Virus record (IMG/VR): IMGVR_UViG_3300043411_001497
Coordinates: 1-29,629 of that record
DNA length: 29,629 nt
From: a virus
Strand: one strand, 5' to 3'
Part shown: positions 12,630 through 19,564 of the stretch, one piece after another
Layout of the letters: each line of letters opens with the position of its first letter
Position numbering within the stretch: position 1 is the stretch's first letter
The notes under the pieces: model-generated
The model's input: the letters and a program-made list of their open reading frames with translations, nothing else
The model's database searches: none
Told to the model about the DNA's origin: nothing
Translations under genes and position numbers: made by a program

Positions 12630-12758
12630 ATGTCACGGAACCAGACAAATTCGGTCATGCGAATTCGATTTTCCCTCCCCGGGAAAAATCGAGCATTCGT
12701 GACCGATTTTGTCACGCGGTCATCAATGACTGAAATTGAAGCATACGTGACCAACATG
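12599..12758. repeat. array of GGTCAYG repeats, candidate replication origin
   Basis: At least five copies of a T-x-GGTCA-(C/T)-G word occur. Forward copies are TTCGGTCACGC at 12599, TTTGGTCATG near 12624 and TTCGGTCATGC near 12650. Inverted copies are CGTGACCGA near 12698 and CGTGACCAA near 12746. Extra GTCAC and GGTCATC half-copies lie between them. The interval is AT-rich and includes a near-perfect hairpin TCGATTTTCCC/GGGAAAAATCGA at about 12665-12692. Iterated sites plus AT-rich DNA near a helicase gene fit an iteron-type origin or a repressor array. A 44-codon frame overlaps it. Confidence 0.5.
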
Positions 12759-12764
12759 ACATGA
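12630..12764 (+). CDS. possible 44-aa peptide overlapping the repeat array
   Basis: The frame begins MSRNQTNSVMRIRFSLPGKN and ends with a helical TEIEAYVTNMT. AGAAGG lies seven bases before the ATG, a reasonable SD, and its stop overlaps a following ATG as ATGA. It coincides with the GGTCAYG array, so part of its sequence is set by those repeats. It may be a genuine small gene, a leader peptide or chance. Confidence 0.38.
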   Translation: MSRNQTNSVMRIRFSLPGKNRAFVTDFVTRSSMTEIEAYVTNMT

Positions 12765-12830
12765 TTAAAATACTAAACCGTTACGAAAGGTGCTTGACTG
12801 CTGGTAAGAGAAACACCACAAAAACCGCGT

Positions 12831-13073
12831 ATGAAAAAAGGTCGTTTCAAAAGGTGTATCTCCAAGATGCCTCCATTAAGGCATTCTTTTCCATACAAGC
12901 CGTTCAGTTTCGCCGAAAGCGAAGTCGTGAAGTGGCTGCTTTCTCAGCCTGAATGCTTGGAGCGGATATTTCAGGAGGCATACGATTCCGACCAGATCGT
13001 GTACGAGAAAGAAAGTGGTCTATGGACCGGCATGGACTTCAACATCGATGGGGAGGTCGTGGTCGATGAATAA
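12831..13073 (+). CDS. hypothetical 80-aa protein upstream of recombinase
   Basis: The protein has a basic N-terminus (MKKGRFKRCISK) and then FSFAESEVVKWLLSQPECLERIFQEAYDSD-type helical sequence and an acidic end (DFNIDGEVVVDE). A shorter start at 12867, preceded by AAGGTG, is possible and would give 68 residues. The recombinase ATG lies inside its last codons, so the two are probably co-translated. TTGACT at 12793-12798 might be a -35 element. No family is recognised. Confidence 0.6.
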   Translation: MKKGRFKRCISKMPPLRHSFPYKPFSFAESEVVKWLLSQPECLERIFQEAYDSDQIVYEKESGLWTGMDFNIDGEVVVDE

Positions 13074-13719
13074 GCCTCCACAGAAAGTCGCAATTTATTG
13101 CCGGGTAAGCACACAGGACCAGTCGTGTGAGGCGCAACTGCTGGAACTCCGGGCGATTGCTGCCCAGCGCGGGCTTGTCGTCGCTCACGAGATTTCTGAT
13201 GTCATCTCAGGATCGAAGTCGTCGCGAGAGGGACTGGACCGTTTGATGGCGATGATTCGCTCGGGCGAGATTGATACCGTGCTGGTTGTGAAGATTGACC
13301 GGCTGGCGCGTTCGCTGGCCCATTTTGCCCAGCTGATTGCGGAGTTCAACGCCCGGCGCGTGGCACTCATTGTGCCCGGTCAGAATATCGACACGTCCGA
13401 GTCGAACCCGGCTTCCAGGTTCATGATCACGGTGCTGGCGGCGGTGGCTGAACTGGAGCGGGACCTGATTAGGGAGCGGACGCGGGCCGGGCTGGCAGTG
13501 GCTCGGGCGAAGGGGAAAGTGCTGGGCCGGCCGTCGCCAAAGATGGTTGGGGTGGACCGGGAGAAGGCTGTCCGGAAGTGGCTGGCGGAGACAGGTGGCG
13601 GAAACTACGCTCGGCTGGGCGAGATGCTCGGCGGCGTCTCGGCGGCTACGGCGTGGCGAGTTGCGCGGAGGGCGGTGCCGGTAGCGCAGGAGGCCGGCAC
13701 TGTCACCGTAGACGACTAG
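13066..13719 (+). CDS. small serine recombinase (resolvase/invertase family)
   Basis: The 217-residue protein has the resolvase catalytic domain: VAIYCRVSTQDQ with nucleophile Ser15, then VISGSKSSREGLDRLM, then VVKIDRLARSLAHF with the conserved Arg residues. The long E-helix is AAVAELERDLIRERTRAGL. A C-terminal helix-turn-helix lies at about residues 170-205. At this length it resembles Tn3/Hin-type resolvases, not large phage integrases, so it may resolve multimers, invert a segment or move an element. GGAGG lies nine bases before the ATG at 13066. Crossover-site candidates are the palindromes in the 12.1-12.7 kb region. Confidence 0.9.
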   Translation: MNKPPQKVAIYCRVSTQDQSCEAQLLELRAIAAQRGLVVAHEISDVISGSKSSREGLDRLMAMIRSGEIDTVLVVKIDRLARSLAHFAQLIAEFNARRVALIVPGQNIDTSESNPASRFMITVLAAVAELERDLIRERTRAGLAVARAKGKVLGRPSPKMVGVDREKAVRKWLAETGGGNYARLGEMLGGVSAATAWRVARRAVPVAQEAGTVTVDD

Positions 13720-15413
13720 TACGCCAGTCGGTAGAGGTGGATGCCGTTCTTGTCGATGACGCGCTCCACCTCTCCATCCTCCACGAATCGCTGCACGAGG
13801 TTAAAGAAGGCGCGGTTCGTTCCCACTGGCACGCTCTGAATGACGGCTTGGTAGATCGGTGACAGCCGCAGGGGTGTGGCGGCGTGCGCCGGGAACGAGG
13901 ATCGGAACTGGTCGATGGTGTACTTGCGGTTGGCTCCGCCGCGCTTGGATTCGGGCTTCTCCTCGGGGGCAGTAGCCTCGCGCTCCTCCCAGAAAATCGC
14001 ACGCATGGGCCGTTTGCGGCCGGGGACGTGGATGGTCTCGCGGGAGTGCTTCAGCGGAATTGAGGTCTGAAGTTCAATGCGCGTATTCAGCCCATCCTCA
14101 ATGCGCTTCTCGATGCCCGCCCGTGTTCCGCGTTTGGCTAGCTCAAGCGTGAACTCGCCCTTCTCTGGCGTGGCCCGTAGTGACATGATAGCCCGCGCCC
14201 AGTTGATGATTTCCGCTCCTCCTGCCATGTCGTACATCACCTCGTGCCACTGGCGGTCGTTGCGGTCTTTTCCGGTTGATGGTTTGGTGGTGTGGTGGAC
14301 GATGAAGTAGCCGAAGGTTGCCGGCTCGTTCAGGGAGTTCAGTCCTTCGCGGAGGAATTTGCCGAGGTCCTGTGAGTCGGTCACGTCGCCGTCGATGAAC
14401 GCCTGGAGTGGATTGAGCCACACGAGGTCGGGCTTGGTGGTACGAATCAGGGAGCGCAGCCGTGCGATGAGGCGCGGCCCGCGCGAGGTGCGGTCAGAGA
14501 CGATGTGTAGGCGCTTCTGGACTGCCAAAATGTCCTCGTCGGTGAGGGCGAGGCAGTGGCGCAGTGATTCCCATACCTCAGCCACGTCGCCGTCGCTGTC
14601 CTCGGACTGGATGATGAGGGATGTCAGCGGTCCGTTCGGTCGGATGCCAAATGCAGGACGGCCCAGCGCCCACAGGACGGCCATCTGAAGCGATAGCGAT
14701 GACTTGCCCATGCCGGAGGTGGATGAAAGCACGGCACCATCGCCTCGGTTCAAGTAGCGGTCGCCAAGTAGAACGGATGGGTCGCCGTCCGGAGGAACGG
14801 AAAAGTCGGTCAGGGAGCGGGTCGGTGAAGTTACGTCCCTGCCAATCGTGGAAATTTTGAACGATGATTCCGAAATGACGGAATTTATTTCCTCGGTGGC
14901 ATCCCGTGCGCGCGCCGAGATTTCGTTGGCCACCGCCATCAGTGCACGTCTGATCTCAAGGTCTCTGACTGTCCGAATGAAGTAGCTGGCCTGCGCCGTT
15001 GTAGGGATGCGCTGCGAAATCTGGGTCAGCATCGGAACTCCGCCGACGTAGAACAGTTTCCCGACGCGGGTAAGTTCCTCGGCCACTACACCGATGTCCG
15101 TTGGCTCGCCCCGACGGTGAAGGTCGATGACCACGCCAAGAATGCAGGCGAGTTTCGGGTCGGAAAGTGATGCGGATGTGATGCCAGACGTGAGAACAGA
15201 CGGAATAACCGCAGGACCATCCATCATGCAGCAGGCGATCAACTGCTCCTCTGCATTTGAAGAAGAGGGCGCATCGGCGCGGGGGGCTGGGGTTTGGGGT
15301 GGGGTCGGCTTTCTTACACCATTCACCGGAATTGCCGTCTCAAACGACTCCACTGCCGGCATCATCGGTTTGGATACATCATCATCCCAGTCCACTGTCA
15401 GCGCGTCGGTCAT
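13716..15413 (-). CDS. replicative helicase: DnaB N-domain plus RepA-type ATPase
   Basis: The 565-residue protein has a disordered N-terminus, then a DnaB N-terminal-like domain (about 54-175: EEQLIACCMMD, GVPMLTQISQRIPT). A RecA-fold ATPase follows, with Walker A SSTSGMGKSS at 230-239, a Walker B-like strand DLVWLNPLQ at 329-337, and HHTTKP at 373-378. The core resembles AAA_25/RepA hexameric helicases. The C-terminus (about 490-565) looks like a winged helix. Such proteins unwind origin DNA. The Walker B strand has Asn where Asp is usual. The start overlaps the preceding stop as ATGA. Its stop shares CTAG with the convergent recombinase stop. Confidence 0.87.
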   Translation of the reverse strand: MTDALTVDWDDDVSKPMMPAVESFETAIPVNGVRKPTPPQTPAPRADAPSSSNAEEQLIACCMMDGPAVIPSVLTSGITSASLSDPKLACILGVVIDLHRRGEPTDIGVVAEELTRVGKLFYVGGVPMLTQISQRIPTTAQASYFIRTVRDLEIRRALMAVANEISARARDATEEINSVISESSFKISTIGRDVTSPTRSLTDFSVPPDGDPSVLLGDRYLNRGDGAVLSSTSGMGKSSLSLQMAVLWALGRPAFGIRPNGPLTSLIIQSEDSDGDVAEVWESLRHCLALTDEDILAVQKRLHIVSDRTSRGPRLIARLRSLIRTTKPDLVWLNPLQAFIDGDVTDSQDLGKFLREGLNSLNEPATFGYFIVHHTTKPSTGKDRNDRQWHEVMYDMAGGAEIINWARAIMSLRATPEKGEFTLELAKRGTRAGIEKRIEDGLNTRIELQTSIPLKHSRETIHVPGRKRPMRAIFWEEREATAPEEKPESKRGGANRKYTIDQFRSSFPAHAATPLRLSPIYQAVIQSVPVGTNRAFFNLVQRFVEDGEVERVIDKNGIHLYRLAY

Positions 15414-15658
15414 GAGCGGTAGCGCCTGTAGCGTTCAACGCAGGAGTCGCGGTGCGCTTGTTGAGCTGGCGTCAGTGGGCCGATGAAGAAGCGGTCGCCG
15501 GGCCGGTGCGACTTGTGCCGGTACGTCTGATAGCGCCAGCGGCGGTTGTAGTCGGCATGGTAGCCGGGGTGTTCGGCGCGCCACTTCTTCAGGTACTCGC
15601 GCATGTACTCGGCGCGGGGGTCGGCGGGACTGGCGGGGTCGGCGGGGGTAATGCTCAT
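15410..15658 (-). CDS. small basic protein, 82 aa
   Basis: The protein has a Pro/Ala/Asp N-terminus, then RAEYMREYLKKWRAEHPGYH, a pattern typical of small phage proteins with repeated EYxREY/KRW helices, followed by an Arg/Tyr-rich region ending VERYRRYRS. It is strongly basic and may bind nucleic acid. It is coupled on both sides by ATGA, to the methyltransferase upstream and the helicase downstream, so a replication-linked role is plausible but unproven. Confidence 0.65.
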   Translation of the reverse strand: MSITPADPASPADPRAEYMREYLKKWRAEHPGYHADYNRRWRYQTYRHKSHRPGDRFFIGPLTPAQQAHRDSCVERYRRYRS

Positions 15659-16410
15659 AGGTCGTCGATGACCAACATTTCAGGTTGCGTGGACTGGATG
15701 CGCTCAGTCGCGATTTTGAAATACTCCGGGTCGCGTTCTATGCCGATGAAGCGTCGGTTGGACTTCACGCACGCAACGCCGGTCGTTCCGCTGCCCATGG
15801 TATTATCAAGGACCACCTCGCCCTCGTTGGTGTACGTGCGGATCAGGTACTCCATTAGGGCGACTGGTTTTTGGGTGGGGTGGAGGCCGGTCTCGCGCGG
15901 AAATCGCAGCACGCTTTGCGGGTAACGCTCACCACTGTTTTCTGTGTCTGTGCGCTGCTTTATAGCGCCATAGCAATCGCCACTGTCATCCTTTCCAGAC
16001 CGCTTAACCTTGTACGGCTTTCCGGCCGACATTTGCGGATTGTACGTCGCTTTCTCCTGTGCGAACAAAATCACATTCTCATGAATCTGGAGGTGCTGTT
16101 TCTTGGCGTTCAGAAAGTTGGACGCACAATTCTTCTCCCATACCAGCGTCTGCCTCCACGCCTCCATATTTGAGCTAACCAATACGGACGAGAATGGGTC
16201 CGCCGCCGTCAGCACAATCGCCGCGCTCGGCTTGCACACGCGCCGATACGCCGCCCAAAGCGGCTCCAGCGGTATCACTGAATCCCACTTGTTCTGCGTC
16301 GTGCCGTAAGGTAAATCGCACATCACCATATCCACGGAACCGTCTGGAATTTCCTTCATGCGCTCAAGGCAGTTGCCGAGCAGAAGGGAGTAGCGCGGAT
16401 CGTCGCTCAT
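15655..16410 (-). CDS. DNA N6-adenine (or N4-cytosine) methyltransferase
   Basis: The 251-residue enzyme has amino-methyltransferase motifs in the beta order. Motif IV DLPYG is at 32-36. HPTQKPVALMEYLI follows near residue 185, then the SAM-binding motif LDNTMGSGTTGVACV and the RRFIGIERD strand. It would transfer a methyl group from SAM to adenine N6, or less likely cytosine N4, protecting DNA or regulating it. No partner restriction gene is seen, so it appears to be an orphan. The start at 16410 is set by GGAGG nine bases upstream and an ATGA overlap; longer frames from 16419 or 16449 are less likely. Confidence 0.88.
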   Translation of the reverse strand: MSDDPRYSLLLGNCLERMKEIPDGSVDMVMCDLPYGTTQNKWDSVIPLEPLWAAYRRVCKPSAAIVLTAADPFSSVLVSSNMEAWRQTLVWEKNCASNFLNAKKQHLQIHENVILFAQEKATYNPQMSAGKPYKVKRSGKDDSGDCYGAIKQRTDTENSGERYPQSVLRFPRETGLHPTQKPVALMEYLIRTYTNEGEVVLDNTMGSGTTGVACVKSNRRFIGIERDPEYFKIATERIQSTQPEMLVIDDL

Positions 16411-16555
16411 TGTCCCCATCCTCCCAGCTTCCGCAGCACCGACCGGCACCAGAAGAACAAGCGGGGTTTGTCGGTATGGAAGGCGTACTCCGATATGGAC
16501 CGTACGACCACGATGGCGCGGAGGCGGAGGCAGTGGGGGAGGATAAGCGGAAGCA
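16407..16555 (-). CDS. 49-aa basic peptide between ATP-grasp and methyltransferase
   Basis: The frame begins MLPLILPHCLRLRAIVVVRS and ends CRSVLRKLGGWGQ. It fills the gap between the ATP-grasp stop (16561) and the methyltransferase start, and its stop overlaps that start as ATGA. It is hydrophobic at the N-terminus and basic throughout, with a conserved-looking RSISEYAFHTDKPRLFFWCR centre. The position next to a predicted peptide-ligating ATP-grasp makes it a candidate partner or substrate, but that is conjecture. Confidence 0.5.
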
Positions 16556-16560
16556 TGGGG

Positions 16561-17217
16561 TTAGGAGCTGCTGAGGTTCTGCCATCCAGCCACGAGCCAG
16601 TTGGCGTAGGTTTCGTACTCGGATAACGGCCCGTACCAGCCGCACGCAAAAGCCGGGTGGCACTCGATAAGCGCAAGCTGCCCATCGCTGAACGTGCCGA
16701 AGTCAGCCGTGCCGTAAAATGTATCCGGGAATGGGATGCTGAGTTCCGGAGCATCGGGCGTGTTCACGTCGTCGCCCCAGTACCATTTGCCAGCCACAAT
16801 CTGGCCGGCTGTAATGTAGTAGCGCCATTCGTTGGTGAATTTAACGACTTCCGAGCAGACAAATGGGCCTTTCTTTTTGCCCTTGTAGGTGCCGCTCGTG
16901 ACAAAGCCTGTAAACCGCTTGTGCTGGTCGGCGGGCTTGATGAAGCACTTTCTTAGCGGCCATTTTGACGTGTGCCACGTCGTGCGCTTCACCCAGCCAT
17001 TTAGGAATCCAGGGAAGTAGTCGGGGACAACCGTACGGCCAAGCACCGACTCAACCCACGGGACAGTTCCCGATGGCATCCATCCGGCCGGAACGTCCTT
17101 GGCCTTTCGGAACTGACGGTACGGCACCTTGTACGCGTTGCACCACAGCGCGAGCGTACTTGTCTCGTGGTCGTTGCTTCCGATGTGGAAGGCGATTCCT
17201 GCTGGTGGCGGTTTCAT
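16561..17217 (-). CDS. R2K-type ATP-grasp domain protein (DUF4343-like)
   Basis: The 218-residue protein has the order expected of the CDC123/R2K ATP-grasp clade. FIKPADQHKRFTGFV is at 92-106 (nucleotide-binding Lys), EVVKFTNEWRYYI at 123-135 (the E-W-R strand) and TADFGTFSDGQLALIE at 170-185. ECHPAFACGWYG follows, ending in the G-x-YG typical of the group. ATP-grasp enzymes form amide bonds through acyl phosphates; the phage R2K members are predicted peptide or protein modifiers with unknown targets. ATG 17217 is chosen over a GTG at 17271. No SD. The clade assignment is by motif pattern from memory. Confidence 0.66.
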   Translation of the reverse strand: MKPPPAGIAFHIGSNDHETSTLALWCNAYKVPYRQFRKAKDVPAGWMPSGTVPWVESVLGRTVVPDYFPGFLNGWVKRTTWHTSKWPLRKCFIKPADQHKRFTGFVTSGTYKGKKKGPFVCSEVVKFTNEWRYYITAGQIVAGKWYWGDDVNTPDAPELSIPFPDTFYGTADFGTFSDGQLALIECHPAFACGWYGPLSEYETYANWLVAGWQNLSSS

Positions 17218-17538
17218 GTTGAAATTGTTGCCGCGCACCCGAGCACGAAAGAAAGTTCCCCCTTCATCCACCTACGGCATAGCCGTGGCTGGTGAAGCAG
17301 TTTTCGTCTCGGATGCGCGGCGTGAGGTCTGGAGACCCCAAGTGAAGAGTCGGAAGCGGAGTGAAAGGACGGGGAAACGTCGGCGCTGTTCAGGTGTCTG
17401 AAAAATGTTCCGCTTCTGCAAGCAAAATCAGAAAATCCCCACCATGGTATTTGGGGGGGGCAATGACGCTTCACGCCGTGGCCATTATCAGCTTTACCAA
17501 GTTTCGTAATTAATTTATGGAAAACCGCACATACTTCG
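17218..17538. promoter_or_regulatory. divergent intergenic region with short hairpins
   Basis: No credible gene. On the plus strand it holds ACGGC-ATA-GCCGT (around 17273-17285), GGTCT-GG-AGACC (around 17326-17337), an A/G-rich stretch, a run of eight G (17453-17460), and AT-rich DNA near 17500-17515. It separates the leftward ATP-grasp unit from the rightward structural genes, so it should carry promoters both ways. The stems could belong to a leader RNA. No consensus promoter is clear. Confidence 0.4.
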
Positions 17539-17730
17539 ATGGGCGAATTCGGCAAAGCATACGAAAAAGTAGAACCGGAAAAGAAGCGCGTTAAAATGGG
17601 CGGATCGCCCACCGGACTTTTTGTGCCTGCTCGTCCAAGAACGGATTTATATTCAACATATTTTCGGCCGGATGGTATCTCTTCTTTTTTTCGCCCTGAT
17701 GGAGCTTCCGTCTACGTGCGGCCCGAATAA
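17539..17730 (+). CDS. small protein with tandem FRPDG repeats
   Basis: The 63-residue product has a charged N-terminus (YEKVEPEKKRVK) and a C-terminus made of nine-residue repeats: YFRPDGISS (41-49), FFRPDGASV (50-58) and a partial YVRPE (59-63). It precedes a tail-fibre-like gene by 12 bases, so it is probably a virion-associated or scaffold-type peptide. The start is uncertain: an in-frame ATG at 17596 with AAGAAG nine bases upstream would give a 44-residue protein, leaving room for a 25-codon ORF beginning at 17514-17517. No family is recognised. Confidence 0.55.
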   Translation: MGEFGKAYEKVEPEKKRVKMGGSPTGLFVPARPRTDLYSTYFRPDGISSFFRPDGASVYVRPE

Positions 17731-17742
17731 CATGACATCACC

Positions 17743-18450
17743 ATGGCCAATTTAGTCGTCTCCACTGCGGTTGATACGATGATGCAGGCCAGTAATGCTG
17801 CCGGCATTGCCACGGCTGCGGGAGTGGGCACCGGCGACAGCCCGACGTTCACTGCTGCGACGTTGAGCGGCGGCACGCTGACGGGCGGGGCTGCTGGGCT
17901 GACGATGGCGGCGGGCGGGACGAATCAGAATATCACGCTTACGCCGAGTGGGACGGGGGCTGTTAAGATTGCTGCGGGCATCGTCACAAACGTGGGTTTG
18001 ATATTGGGCAACACAACTGACGGGTGGTATTCGCCGGCTGCTGGTCAATTTACTTGGGCTTCAGCCAACAATGCCTTTTTCAATTTTATATCGTCTCAAT
18101 TTCGTCTGGCATCGGGTGCGTCGCTGCGGTGGTCCGACAATACGAGCGTCATCGCAGGCAGCATAGACACCGGCCTCGCCCGCGTCGGCCCCGCCGAAAT
18201 CGAAGCGAACACGGGCACGGCAGGGGTTAAGGGTGACATTTCGCTACGCAACCTGAAGCCAACGGGCGGTAACGGCAACGCCGTTGTCACAGTGGGCACG
18301 CTTCCAACTACAGCGGCGACCGGGCGCTACACTGGCGCTGGCTTCACAGTGACGGACGCCCTTACACCCGTTCAGGGGTCGGCTGTCACGGGCGGTGGTG
18401 GTGTCTTTACGGATGTGCGCTGGGATTCTGCTGCGTGGATCGTAATGTAA
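17743..18450 (+). CDS. tail-fibre-like structural protein
   Basis: The 235-residue product is rich in Gly, Thr, Ala, Ser and Asn. Its segments, such as SPTFTAATLSGGTLTGGAAG and NQNITLTPSGTGAVKI, are typical of beta-rich fibre and appendage proteins in phages. The LTPSGTGAVKI phrase recurs widely in tail-fibre or collagen-like phage proteins. The C-terminus (GGGGVFTDVRWDSAAWIVM) may be a short capping domain. There is no SD before the ATG (ACATGACATCACC). It is co-directional with the FRPDG peptide and the next gene, forming a small structural cluster. Confidence 0.66.
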   Translation: MANLVVSTAVDTMMQASNAAGIATAAGVGTGDSPTFTAATLSGGTLTGGAAGLTMAAGGTNQNITLTPSGTGAVKIAAGIVTNVGLILGNTTDGWYSPAAGQFTWASANNAFFNFISSQFRLASGASLRWSDNTSVIAGSIDTGLARVGPAEIEANTGTAGVKGDISLRNLKPTGGNGNAVVTVGTLPTTAATGRYTGAGFTVTDALTPVQGSAVTGGGGVFTDVRWDSAAWIVM

Positions 18451-18468
18451 CTTTAACGACAAACTAAA

Positions 18469-18843
18469 ATGGCCATTCTCAATCGAATCGTAATTCAGAT
18501 GGACGATGCGGGCACGGGCATCCTCGGCATCTCTCGTCAGGACCGAGACGGAAAACCGATGCCGCTAACCGGCACTGCATTTGCCGCACTGTTTCCCGGT
18601 CTGAACGCCGCCGCACTGGATACGATTGATGCCAAAAATAATGAACTTTCAGTGGCGCTCTCCGCCCACGATCAGATCGAAAGCCTGCTCGCCGACGCCG
18701 CACCCGAAGACGCCAAGGCCGCTGCGATTCTAGAAAAGGTTCGCGAGGGCAAGCAGTCGGCCAACGACAAGGAGCTTCAGGCGGCACTTGCCCGTAAGGC
18801 CGAGATCGAGGCGCTGATCGATAAGCTCAGCGGCGGCAAATAA
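18469..18843 (+). CDS. helical protein downstream of the fibre-like gene
   Basis: The 124-residue protein starts with a beta strand MAILNRIVIQMDDAG, then GISRQDRDGKPMPLTG, and has a mostly helical Ala-rich C-terminal half (ELSVALSAHDQIES, EDAKAAAILEKVREG). The position suggests a fibre accessory or chaperone-like protein, but no motif shows that. The leader ACGACAAACTAAA lacks an SD. It ends one base before the stop of a convergent small membrane gene. Confidence 0.62.
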   Translation: MAILNRIVIQMDDAGTGILGISRQDRDGKPMPLTGTAFAALFPGLNAAALDTIDAKNNELSVALSAHDQIESLLADAAPEDAKAAAILEKVREGKQSANDKELQAALARKAEIEALIDKLSGGK

Positions 18844-18936
18844 TCAATCGTCCTTCGGCAGCACGGCCATCAGCCGGCAGAATGCGGCGGTGGCGAGAAG
18901 GGAGAGGGCGAGGTAGGTTAGGAGGTAGGGGAGCAT
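18844..18936 (-). CDS. tiny membrane peptide, 30 aa
   Basis: The 30-residue frame MLPYLLTYLALSLLATAAF plus a short tail (CRLMAVLPKDD) is nearly all one hydrophobic helix. It follows the methyltransferase-like gene by two bases and ends directly against the convergent rightward gene. Its membrane pattern supports coding, but the length is minimal and there is no SD. Similar tiny membrane frames are at 4383-4499 and 26028-26192. Confidence 0.4.
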   Translation of the reverse strand: MLPYLLTYLALSLLATAAFCRLMAVLPKDD

Positions 18937-18938
18937 AA

Positions 18939-19564
18939 TTATGCGGAGACGGTGAGCATGGACTGTCCGCCCCACTGCGCTGCCATCGCATCGGCAATTC
19001 CTTGGAACGTACGACTGCGCTCGTGCGCGCGATTCTCGCCTGGAGCCATATTCCATATGCGCTGTTCGCGGCCTGCGACTATATTTGTCGGCTGAAGCGG
19101 CGGAAGGTTTTTTAGCCATAGCCACGTTGTCTTTTGCTCACCATGTCCGAACTGCCACGGGTGAATGACCTGCGATTTAGGGGCGACGAGCGTGCTTGCC
19201 ATCGACATTGGGTTCTCAAGGCAGATGCGTTCAATGGGCGCATTCCACAGTGCGCGAAAGAATGTGACGGCTTCATCGCGTGCCGCGCGCTTCTTAGACC
19301 CATCATGCCAGCGGTCGCCTTTCTTGCGCCGAACCCAGTGGTCGGTAAGCCAGCGAGCGCCAGACAGCGAAAGATGTGTGCATGGTGGGTGGGGCCGATC
19401 AGCAGGTCCCATCCGTGGTCGAGAATGGTCAGCGCGTCGCCTGTGATGTGGTGCTCGCTGCCGTCCTCTGCTGGAAGGATGTCACATGACCACGCATCAT
19501 GACCAAGTGCACGAAATGCCCAGCGAACGGTGCCGCTGAACTCGCAAGCCACAAGCACTCTCAC
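18939..19564 (-). pseudogene. C5-cytosine methyltransferase-like gene split by a frameshift
   Basis: The N-terminal frame (from a GTG at 19564) encodes the SAM-binding start VLVACEFSGTVRWAFRALGH followed by DAWSCDILPAEDG and LTILDHGWDLLIG. The C-terminal frame supplies PHPPCTHLSLSGARWL with the catalytic Pro-Cys, then CLENPMSMAST (ENP) and the end TFQGIADAMAAQWGG. Together they match a familiar phage cytosine-methyltransferase-like family of about 200 residues. The two halves are in different frames and meet at a C-run (GGCCCCACCC on the coding strand) near 19385-19400. This may be a real disruption, a programmed -1 shift, or a sequencing indel. Confidence 0.72.

Noticed and set aside
12665-12692. 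Rho-independent terminator at TCGATTTTCCC...GGGAAAAATCGA
   Set aside because: The stem is strong but no T-run follows it on either strand, and there is no gene end just upstream.
12387-12764. 125-residue rightward frame across the origin-like region
   Set aside because: Its first two thirds cross the G-runs and hairpins and look non-protein. Only the last 44 codons, with their own SD, are kept as a low-confidence gene.
12761-12952. 63-residue rightward frame starting MIKILNRYERC
   Set aside because: It overlaps the preceding 44-codon frame by ATGA, which is suggestive, but two thirds of it lies in another frame of the better-supported 80-aa gene and becomes Arg/Ser-rich there.
13066-13719. 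Large serine integrase for prophage integration
   Set aside because: At 217 residues with a short helix-turn-helix end it is a resolvase/invertase-size protein. It lacks the recombinase zinc and coiled-coil domains of large integrases.
17214-17612. 132-residue leftward frame across the 17.2-17.5 kb spacer
   Set aside because: It overlaps the FRPDG gene on the other strand and the start of the ATP-grasp gene, and its composition (Ser, Arg, His, Phe) looks like shadow sequence.
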